The notes beneath the pieces were generated by a model that was given only the letters and a program-made list of their open reading frames with translations, was not told the origin of the DNA and did no database searches. A DNA stretch of 12,112 nucleotides, from the NCBI GenBank assembly GCA_002428415.1, contig DIWI01000002.1, positions 12,832-24,943 of the forward strand, given 5' to 3'. Shown here in pieces: positions 1 through 5,346 of the stretch. Each line of letters opens with the position of its first letter. Position 1 is the first letter of the stretch. The translations under genes and the position numbers were made by a program. The DNA is from Clostridiaceae bacterium UBA6110. Lineage in GTDB: Bacteria; Bacillota; Clostridia; Clostridiales; Clostridiaceae.

Positions 1-84
1 GGTGTGATGGAATTGGCAGACGTGCGGGACTCAAAATCCCGTGGTAGCGATACCGTGTCGGTTCGAGCCCGACCACCGGCACCA
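1..84 (+). tRNA. tRNA-Leu (anticodon CAA), 5' end cut by window edge
   Basis: Decodes UUG leucine codons. The anticodon loop CTCAAAA gives anticodon CAA on a CGGGA/TCCCG stem. A long variable arm (class II tRNA), the T-loop TTCGAGC on a GTCGG/CCGAC stem, and the leucine-type D-arm GGAATTGGCAGA are all visible. The 3' acceptor strand CACCGGC implies a 5' strand GCCGGTG; only its last four bases are present, so three bases lie outside the window. The 3' CCA is encoded at 82-84. A second tRNA-Leu begins 35 nt downstream, so the two are probably cotranscribed. Confidence 0.96.
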
Positions 85-119
85 ATAGAACCTTTGATGC
101 AATCTTAGCGAAGCACCAT

Positions 120-208
120 GCTGACGTGGTGAAATTGGCAGACACGCAGGTCTCAGAAGCCTGTAGGAGTAATTTCCTGTACCGGTTCAAGTCCGGTCGC
201 CAGCACCA
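120..208 (+). tRNA. tRNA-Leu (anticodon CAG)
   Basis: Decodes CUG leucine codons. The anticodon loop CTCAGAA gives CAG on a CAGGT/GCCTG stem. A long variable arm with its own stem (AGGA/TCCT) marks a class II tRNA, and the T-loop is TTCAAGT on ACCGG/CCGGT. The acceptor stem GCTGACG (120-126) pairs with CGCCAGC (198-204) except for an A-C mismatch at the fifth pair (124 with 200). The discriminator base is A205 and CCA is encoded at 206-208. It is followed directly by a strong hairpin terminator. Confidence 0.96.
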
Positions 209-212
209 AAAT

Positions 213-267
213 AATCCGAACCATTCATGACAGGCATGACCTGTTAGAATATGGTTCGGATTTTTCC
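213..267 (+). terminator. Terminator of the tRNA-Leu transcript
   Basis: The arms AATCCGAACCAT (213-224) and ATGGTTCGGATT (251-262) form a perfect 12-bp stem running into a T-tract. The loop contains a second small stem, ACAGG/CCTGT (230-234 with 240-244). It lies 4 nt after the CCA of the second tRNA, so it most likely ends the tRNA transcript. Confidence 0.85.
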
Positions 268-280
268 ATATCTGACTGTA

Positions 281-310
281 AAGGGGCAAACGCTGAGTTT
301 GCCCCTTTTA
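281..310 (+). terminator. Second tandem hairpin terminator
   Basis: A perfect 11-bp stem, AAGGGGCAAAC (281-291) with GTTTGCCCCTT (297-307), has a 5-nt loop and is followed by TTTA. It lies just after the first terminator and before the sigma-factor promoter region, so it probably serves as a back-up stop insulating that gene from the tRNA transcript. A-rich and T-rich flanks make action in both directions possible. Confidence 0.75.
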
Positions 311-389
311 TATTAATGACGTATACTTAAGTTATAGGTTAGTATAAAACAGAATTTATTACAGTTGATATAAATTTTATCTGACCTTT

Positions 390-418
390 CGCAACGAACC
401 CCTGATTTTGTGGTCTAT
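390..418 (+). promoter_or_regulatory. Candidate ECF-sigma promoter upstream of the sigma gene
   Basis: CGCAAC at 390-395 resembles the AAC-containing -35 element of ECF promoters. GGTCTA at 412-417 resembles the CGTC/GTCTA type -10 element, at a spacing of 16 nt, and it ends about 40 nt before the sigma-factor start codon. ECF sigma factors commonly drive their own operon, so autoregulation is the natural reading. This is by eye only; no transcription start is known. Confidence 0.5.
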
Positions 419-458
419 TAAAGTGAAGGCCTTAATTCATGTGTGAGGAGGTGGTCAT

Positions 459-1028
459 ATGGATGATCACAGGATAATCGATCTGTATTTCGAGCGCTCT
501 GAATCTGCAATCTCTGAAACATCAGAAAAATACGGAAGGTACTGCTATTCCATTTCAAATAACATTCTTCATAGCCAAGAAGATGCAGATGAGTGCGTTA
601 ATGAGACCTATCTTCGTGCATGGAATTCAATGCCACCTTTACGTCCAAACCGCCTGTCCTTATTTTTAGGAAAGATAACCCGCAACCTATCACTAAACAG
701 ATACAAGGGCTATAGTACCGAAAAGCGAGGCTTCGGTGAAATGCCCCTTGTGCTGTCAGAACTTGATGACATCATTCCATCAGCGTCTGATGTTGAGAAG
801 GATATCGAACATTTACTGCTGGTCGAGGCACTTAACAGTTTTCTTGCAGAACAGCCAAGTACCAAAAGAATCATATTCGTACAGAGATATTGGTATCTGA
901 CCCCCATTAGGGATCTTGCGAAAATACACGGAAGAAGCGAGAGCCAGACAAAATCCCTGCTGTTCCGTATGAGAAACGAGCTGAAAGCATATCTTGAGAA
1001 GGAAGGTCTGATTTATGAAACCTTATGA
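459..1028 (+). CDS. ECF-type RNA polymerase sigma factor
   Basis: A 189-residue sigma-70 family protein of the extracytoplasmic function (ECF) class, which directs RNA polymerase to a small set of promoters, often after a signal at the cell surface. Residues about 5-85 fit the sigma-2 domain: the region 2.2-like stretch around DADECVNETYLRAW (residues 42-55) contacts core polymerase, followed by a basic helix. Residues about 118-182 fit sigma-4, with a helix-turn-helix around RDLAKIHGRSESQTKSLL. There is no sigma-3 domain, and the length is normal for ECF factors. The ATG start has a strong SD (GAGGAGGTGG) 4 nt upstream. The gene overlaps the following membrane-protein gene by 14 nt, the usual arrangement of sigma and anti-sigma genes. 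A candidate ECF promoter at 390-418 suggests self-activation. The regulon cannot be told from the window. Confidence 0.9.
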   Translation: MDDHRIIDLYFERSESAISETSEKYGRYCYSISNNILHSQEDADECVNETYLRAWNSMPPLRPNRLSLFLGKITRNLSLNRYKGYSTEKRGFGEMPLVLSELDDIIPSASDVEKDIEHLLLVEALNSFLAEQPSTKRIIFVQRYWYLTPIRDLAKIHGRSESQTKSLLFRMRNELKAYLEKEGLIYETL

Positions 1029-2274
1029 GCTTCTTGAAAAAATCGGAGAAATCAATGATGACTTTGTAGCAGAGGCTACCCCTAAGTCAAAAGCAAGGCG
1101 CAGCAGCCCCTTTGCAAGATGGGGGGCCATTGCAGCCTGCCTGGCATTGTCCATATTTACACTTTACAGGGTCATTCCTTCAAAATCCATTGATCCTACT
1201 CCCGGCAACGATAATCTCCCCATGCTGACGATCACGGAGTGCATGAACGAGGGAATGGGCTTTGAGGGATACTCGGCATTTGATATTTCGGAAATTGTAA
1301 GTGACAATCCATGGAGTTTGTCCTCTTCGATCTCCACATTGCCTGTATATAAGAACCCCCTGAGTTATGATAAATATAGCCAGGTCATTGGCTCTGACAT
1401 TGAAAAGATGAAGGGACTCCTGCTGTCTGTTGCGGAACGGCTTGGAATGGATGCTGACAGCACTGAAATAACCAGTGATGTTGCAGATGAATATGCTAGG
1501 GCAGCCATTATAGAAAAATTTAAAAAAGCTGGCTCGCCAGTACCTGAAGATTACTTCAACCCAAGCAGCGTTATCCTGGATAAAAATGGTATCCGGATCG
1601 AGGTAGACCAGCAGCTGACTGCTAAAATCACATTCAGCCCCGAAATCGGGCTTCCTGATGCTTATAGCTTCACACATTTTGCAACCTATGAAAAAAAAGC
1701 AGAAGCAGCCGAATACCTTAAAGCAGAATTCAAGGACCTTATTGGTATGGATAATGCTCAAGTCAATGTCTATGGTGGAGACTATGCGGTCTTCTCCGGA
1801 GAAGATATTGAAGCCTACGGAATGGAGCAGGCGAAAGGCTATAGCATCGAGTTCTATGATGGGACAGATGATATTGTGAGCGAGATAGTTAACTTCAATT
1901 TCAACAGGGTTGCATTCTATCCAGACGACGAAGGCAAGCTATTTCTGGCCCGTGTCTTTCAGCCTGACTTATCCTTATTGGCTGGAAATTATCCTATCAT
2001 CACGGCTGAAGAGGCGAAAGAGCTCCTTAATGAAGGTCACTACCTGACAACAGTTCCGGAAAAAAAGCCAGGTCTGGAATATGTGGCAAAGGTTGAGCTT
2101 ATTTATAGGGCATACGGTACGGAACAATACTATATTCCATACTACCGTTTCTACGTTGAGCTTCCCGACATGGAAAGAGAAAACGGCTTAAAAACCTACG
2201 GAGCCTATTATGTCCCCGCCGTGGAAGGAAAGTACATCACCAACATGCCGATTTGGGACGGATCATTTAATTAG
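1015..2274 (+). CDS. Probable membrane anti-sigma factor / sensor protein
   Basis: A 419-residue protein with a short basic cytoplasmic N-terminus (residues 1-33, including KSKARR), one membrane segment at about 34-54, and a large extracytoplasmic C-terminal part of about 365 residues. Position, the 14-nt overlap with the ECF sigma gene and this topology point to an anti-sigma factor: the N-terminal tail would hold the sigma factor and the outer domain would sense the signal. This is inference from context. No zinc-binding HxxxCxxC motif of ZAS-type anti-sigma factors is present, and I could not assign the outer domain to a named family. The start ATG lies inside the sigma gene with SD AAGGAAGG 8 nt upstream, so translation is probably coupled. 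The ORF ends in TAG and appears complete. Confidence 0.72.
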   Translation: MKPYELLEKIGEINDDFVAEATPKSKARRSSPFARWGAIAACLALSIFTLYRVIPSKSIDPTPGNDNLPMLTITECMNEGMGFEGYSAFDISEIVSDNPWSLSSSISTLPVYKNPLSYDKYSQVIGSDIEKMKGLLLSVAERLGMDADSTEITSDVADEYARAAIIEKFKKAGSPVPEDYFNPSSVILDKNGIRIEVDQQLTAKITFSPEIGLPDAYSFTHFATYEKKAEAAEYLKAEFKDLIGMDNAQVNVYGGDYAVFSGEDIEAYGMEQAKGYSIEFYDGTDDIVSEIVNFNFNRVAFYPDDEGKLFLARVFQPDLSLLAGNYPIITAEEAKELLNEGHYLTTVPEKKPGLEYVAKVELIYRAYGTEQYYIPYYRFYVELPDMERENGLKTYGAYYVPAVEGKYITNMPIWDGSFN

Positions 2275-2302
2275 GATGAAGCTTCCTTATTCGGGATGAA
2301 TT

Positions 2303-2345
2303 AGAGAATGGAGATACTTACCCTATACTTCATTCTTCTCCTTTA
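2303..2345 (+). terminator. Possible weak terminator after the anti-sigma gene
   Basis: AGAGAATGGAG (2303-2313) can pair with CTTCATTCTTCT (2328-2339) with one bulged T and one G-T pair, followed by CCTTTAAT. The stem is A/T-rich and the T-tract is short, so it is a modest candidate for ending the sigma/anti-sigma transcript. Confidence 0.4.
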
Positions 2346-2367
2346 ATCATACTTTGATGCCTGCTCC

Positions 2368-2410
2368 TTTAACTGCTCCACCTCCGGATTTTGAATGTGG
2401 AGCAGTTAAA
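2368..2410. repeat. Perfect 14-bp inverted repeat, function unknown
   Basis: TTTAACTGCTCCAC (2368-2381) and GTGGAGCAGTTAAA (2397-2410) are exact reverse complements around a 15-nt loop. The T-run sits on the 5' side and the A-run on the 3' side of the + strand, and the same holds on the minus strand, so neither transcript would have a U-tract after the stem. That argues against an intrinsic terminator. A CTGCTCC direct repeat lies just upstream at 2361-2367. Confidence 0.8.
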
Positions 2411-2438
2411 ACGCAGAATGCCGATCTATAAACTTACT

Positions 2439-2498
2439 TTTCTGCATATACTCTTACAACATTATATGCAGAAACCCACTGTATTCTGCATATCCAGT
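2439..2498. repeat. 12-bp inverted repeat with an extra copy of one arm
   Basis: TTTCTGCATATA (2439-2450) and TATATGCAGAAA (2463-2474) are perfect reverse complements with a 12-nt loop. Ten bases of the left arm, TTCTGCATAT, recur in direct orientation at 2484-2493, framed by a small CACTG/CAGTG inverted pair (2478-2482 and 2494-2498). GCAGAAT at 2413-2419 adds another partial inverted copy. No protein is encoded across it. Confidence 0.75.
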
Positions 2499-2556
2499 GC
2501 ACTAAGTCAAAACATTGCCCATCGATATACTGAAAGTAAGTCACAAAAGCAAACTT

Positions 2557-2589
2557 AAAGGACTACAGATTATTTACTGCAGTCCCTTT
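2557..2589 (-). terminator. Terminator of the VOC operon
   Basis: On the minus strand AAAGGGACTGCAG pairs with CTGTAGTCCTTT around an 8-nt A/T loop (one G-T pair and one bulge), running into a T-rich sequence. It begins about 33 nt after the stop codon of the downstream VOC gene, the expected place for an intrinsic terminator. Confidence 0.75.
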
Positions 2590-2621
2590 GAATCACACGG
2601 TCAGATCATTTTCCTGCAGGT

Positions 2622-3017
2622 TTACTTCGCATTGATATCCGGATGATGGATTCCGAACACATTTCCCTCGGTATCCAGATAATAGCCCTGCCATGCCATT
2701 CCTGTCAGTGCGTATTTTGGCATCGCGACTATACCGCCGTTCTCGAGTATCTTCTTCTCCACGGTATCGTAGTCATCCACTTCCATTGTGCATACGAAGG
2801 CATTCGCTCCCTGCCCCAATGATGGGCTGCTGCCCTGCCTTCCCATGAGGCCGCCGTTTATCCCTGGCGTTCCCTCTTCACCCGTTATGACTCCAAAGTA
2901 AGGGGTTCCGGTAAATTCGCCGTAGTCCACGTAGCTCCATCCGAAGACTTCAGCATAGAATTTCTTTGCCCTTTCGATGTCGTCAGCCTGTATCTCAAAA
3001 TGTACCGGTCTTCCCAT
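2622..3017 (-). CDS. VOC family protein (glyoxalase/bleomycin-resistance-like)
   Basis: A 131-residue vicinal-oxygen-chelate fold protein, a superfamily that uses a metal for glyoxalase, dioxygenase or drug-sequestering roles. The N-terminal strand VHFEIQADD followed by ERAKKFYAEVFGW (about residues 5-27) is the typical first beta-alpha-beta unit, and a second repeat ends with GYYLDTEGNVFGIHHP (about 111-126). His6 fits the usual first metal position. At the C-terminal ligand site the usual glutamate appears replaced by histidine (HH at 124-125), so the metal set may differ from classical glyoxalase I. The sequence most resembles the small VOC proteins annotated as enzymes related to lactoylglutathione lyase; the substrate is unknown. 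The ATG start is preceded by SD AGGGAGGA 4 nt upstream. It lies 51 nt downstream of a second VOC gene, probably in one transcript. Confidence 0.88.
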   Translation of the reverse strand: MGRPVHFEIQADDIERAKKFYAEVFGWSYVDYGEFTGTPYFGVITGEEGTPGINGGLMGRQGSSPSLGQGANAFVCTMEVDDYDTVEKKILENGGIVAMPKYALTGMAWQGYYLDTEGNVFGIHHPDINAK

Positions 3018-3068
3018 GGCTTCCTCCCTTCAGCAGCCTGTTATGGCCGCAATATTCAATAAGTACAA

Positions 3069-3440
3069 TCATCTGTGCTGGTCAAAAAGGATCTGGTTTC
3101 CATCAGGATCCAAAAGCATGAAGCTTCCGGGTCCTTCAGTATCAGGTGCGACCTCGCTTAGAAGACTTATGCCTCCAGCCTTAAGCTCCTCCTGTATGAC
3201 CCTTATGTCCCTGAACGGGTTCACTTCCTTTGCATCCTGGTCCCAGCCCGGATTGAAGGTCAGTATGTTCCTGTCGAACATGCCCTGGAAGATGCCAATG
3301 ACGGCTTCACCATTCTTCATGATCAGCCAGTTCTGTTCCGCTTCTCCCATTAATGCACTGAAGCCAAGCTTCTCGTAGAATTCCTTTGAAGCCCTGATAT
3401 CTTTGACAGCAAGGCTGATTGAAAAAGCGCCTGATCCCAT
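3069..3440 (-). CDS. VOC family protein
   Basis: A 123-residue VOC-superfamily protein. The start FSISLAVKDIRASKEFYEKL (from about residue 6) and the end FMLLDPDGNQILFDQH are the two characteristic halves of the fold. I see no decisive catalytic set and cannot name a substrate; glyoxalase-like or resistance-type roles are possible. The frame is open to a GTG at 3467, and another ATG lies at 3446. The SD GGAGG (3448-3452 on the complement) is only one base from the 3446 ATG but 7 nt from the ATG at 3440, so 3440 is chosen. It is the first gene of a two-gene VOC unit. The two proteins differ clearly in sequence, so this is not a recent duplication. Confidence 0.85.
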   Translation of the reverse strand: MGSGAFSISLAVKDIRASKEFYEKLGFSALMGEAEQNWLIMKNGEAVIGIFQGMFDRNILTFNPGWDQDAKEVNPFRDIRVIQEELKAGGISLLSEVAPDTEGPGSFMLLDPDGNQILFDQHR

Positions 3441-3587
3441 TTTCATCCCTCCGTTTTTTGTCTGCACTTAAATTCTACAGTAACCTTCACTTCAATTAAT
3501 CTCCACTTTGAAACCAATGGGTGAACAATCAGAGAATCTTTTTGGAATAACCACATCGTCTCATGGTGAAGTGACTGCCCGTCGCGC

Positions 3588-3620
3588 AAAAGGCACTTCG
3601 GGTTTTCCGAAGCGCCTTTA
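3588..3620 (-). terminator. Terminator after the amylase gene cluster
   Basis: On the minus strand AAAGGCGCTTCGG pairs with CCGAAGTGCCTTT (one G-T pair) with an A-rich loop, then TTTTGC. It begins about 20 nt after the stop of the MalS-like gene. It separates the maltodextrin cluster from the VOC genes, which are on the same strand. Confidence 0.75.
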
Positions 3621-3640
3621 AAAATCAGTTTATTTAGTTC

Positions 3641-5344
3641 CTACTTCTTCACAAGCTTCTCAATGAGGATTGTCCCCTTGTCGTCAGCTGTGAAAGTAAC
3701 CTTCCCTTTCTTCACAACAGCAGCTTCCATGGAATAAGCGTCACGGACGGTGTCACCATCTGCGAATACCGAGGAAACGTCAATTGTCGTCTTTCCTTCC
3801 GCGCCGATCACCACAATTACCCTGTTGTCCAGTCCGTCCTTAGCATAGGTCCTTGAGAATGTGTAAGGCTTCTCCTTAAGCATTGTGTGGTCTCCTGACC
3901 CTATCGCAATGTTCCTGTGCCTGAAGGTGGCGATTTTCCTGTAATGCTTAAGGATTTCCTGGTCTATTGAATCCCAGTTCATTCCGGACCTTGTGCCCTG
4001 GGTATAGTCCGATCCGCCATCACCCATAGGTCTCGCGGTTTCATCTCCATAGAATATCATGACTGCTCCCGGCAGCAGCATAAGGTATGTGCTGCCTTCG
4101 ACCAGTCTTTTCCTGTCGTAGAGGAAGGTGTCATGCTGAGAGATGTATGAAAGGACATTGAAGGAGGTATCCTCATTCAAAGCATCCGCATATTTCCCGA
4201 ACACGCTATCCATTGTATCCATGTCGTATGCAGGCCCGTTCTTCTTTTCTCCCTGGAAGGTGAAGTTGATCACAGAATCGAAGCCTCCATCGAAGTACCT
4301 GTCCCTGACCACTCCGTGCCCCCAAACCTCGCCGTTCATCCAGAAGCTGTCATGCCAATCAGAACCAGGCTTTCCGCTATTCTTTGCCCTCCAGTCTTCA
4401 AGGGCTTCATCAGCCTTTTTGGAAAGCTCGGTCCACCTTTCCAGCTCCACGTGCTTTGCAGTGTCGATCCTGAATCCGTCTATCCCGAATTCCCTGATCC
4501 ATGCTGTAAGCCATTCAGTGATATAGCCTGCCGGTGACAGCCCAAGGTCTGTCCTCAGCTTCTTTGCTTCAGGCAATATCCACTCGTCATAGCCATCAGA
4601 CTCTTTAGCCCATTTGGTCTGAAGTACCGGAGGAAGTCCTGTAGCCTCAGTTTCTTCAGTCTTTACGTCCGGAAGCCCCGCGAGGGTCATGGTGATGTCG
4701 TCAGAGCCTCCATTTTCATAGCCTTCCTTGTCAGACCTCACCCACGAGCTTCCCCACCACCTGTCCCACGCGCCATCGCCAAAGCCGAACTCCTCCATGT
4801 CAGTCTCAGTTGAGTAGCCGACGTGGTTCATCACCACATCCATCACGATCCTTATCCCCTGTGAGTGAGCCGTATCGACGAATGTCCTGAATTCATCAAC
4901 TGTTCCCATGTTCTTGTCCATCATAGTCCAGTCAAGGGCATAATAGCCATGGAAGGGATAGTGCTGGAATTCATCGTTTGTCCCTTTGACATATCCGTGT
5001 ATCTGCTCATAGGGGGCTGTTATCCATATGGCATCTACCCCAAGGTCCCTGAAGTAGCCTTCCTCAAGCTTCTCAGTAAGGCCCTTGATGTCTCCTCCAT
5101 TGAAGGTTGCTATTGTCTTCCCCTTTTCGTCTACCTTCTGCCTTCCGTAGGAGCTGTCATTTGACTCATCTCCGTTAAGGAACCTGTCAGTTATTGCAAA
5201 ATATACTGTAGCATCATCCCAGGTAAATGAGCCTTCGGAAGTTGTCACCATGCCTTCAGTATCTATCCTGCCGCTGGCGGTGCAGGATGCCAGGAGCATA
5301 GCGGAAATTATTGCAGAGGTGAATGCCATTATTGCTCTTCTCAT
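3641..5344 (-). CDS. Secreted lipoprotein alpha-amylase, GH13, MalS-like
   Basis: A 567-residue glycoside hydrolase family 13 enzyme that should cut alpha-1,4 bonds of starch or maltodextrin at the outer face of the membrane. The N-terminus is a lipoprotein signal peptide: basic MRR, a hydrophobic stretch, then lipobox LASC with the lipidated Cys at residue 21. The four GH13 regions are intact: DVVMNH (169-174); GFRIDTAKH with the Asp294 nucleophile; GEVWG with the Glu339 acid/base; and SQHD with His404-Asp405. Stretches such as APYEQIHGY and DGFRIDTAKHVE resemble E. coli MalS, but the extra N-terminal domain of MalS is missing and no starch-binding module is seen. The start is set at the ATG at 5344: the SD GGAGG is 7 nt upstream, while the in-frame TTG at 5350 is only one base from it. 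The stop of the upstream GH13 gene is 2 nt before this ATG, implying coupled translation. Confidence 0.92.
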   Translation of the reverse strand: MRRAIMAFTSAIISAMLLASCTASGRIDTEGMVTTSEGSFTWDDATVYFAITDRFLNGDESNDSSYGRQKVDEKGKTIATFNGGDIKGLTEKLEEGYFRDLGVDAIWITAPYEQIHGYVKGTNDEFQHYPFHGYYALDWTMMDKNMGTVDEFRTFVDTAHSQGIRIVMDVVMNHVGYSTETDMEEFGFGDGAWDRWWGSSWVRSDKEGYENGGSDDITMTLAGLPDVKTEETEATGLPPVLQTKWAKESDGYDEWILPEAKKLRTDLGLSPAGYITEWLTAWIREFGIDGFRIDTAKHVELERWTELSKKADEALEDWRAKNSGKPGSDWHDSFWMNGEVWGHGVVRDRYFDGGFDSVINFTFQGEKKNGPAYDMDTMDSVFGKYADALNEDTSFNVLSYISQHDTFLYDRKRLVEGSTYLMLLPGAVMIFYGDETARPMGDGGSDYTQGTRSGMNWDSIDQEILKHYRKIATFRHRNIAIGSGDHTMLKEKPYTFSRTYAKDGLDNRVIVVIGAEGKTTIDVSSVFADGDTVRDAYSMEAAVVKKGKVTFTADDKGTILIEKLVKK

Positions 5345-5346
5345 GT

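Larger units (their letters stand above)
2275..2621. other. Gene-free stretch between convergent genes, rich in inverted repeats
   Basis: This stretch of 347 nt separates the end of the anti-sigma gene (+) from the end of the first VOC gene (-). I see no credible coding region. It holds a weak hairpin just after the anti-sigma stop, a perfect 14-bp inverted repeat, a 12-bp inverted repeat with an extra direct copy of one arm, and the terminator of the VOC genes. These are listed separately. Confidence 0.7.

Noticed and set aside
1180..1761. Minus-strand open frame of 193 codons inside the anti-sigma gene
   Set aside because: It lies entirely antisense to a well-supported gene, shows no recognisable domain, and has an aromatic- and Cys-rich composition typical of shadow frames.
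2368..2410. 14-bp inverted repeat as a bidirectional terminator of the convergent genes
   Set aside because: The T-run precedes and the A-run follows the stem on either strand, so no U-tract follows the hairpin in either transcript.
3441..3467. GTG at 3467 or ATG at 3446 as the start of the second VOC gene
   Set aside because: The SD lies inside the longer version and is one base from the 3446 ATG. The ATG at 3440 is at the right distance.
3471..3587. Promoter for the VOC operon
   Set aside because: A TAGAAT -10-like box is present on the minus strand but no acceptable -35 box lies at 16-18 nt, so no promoter is called.
4143..4537. Plus-strand open frames antisense to the MalS-like gene
   Set aside because: They mirror a gene with all catalytic motifs intact and show no domain of their own. 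The same applies to the other plus-strand frames opposite the maltodextrin cluster.
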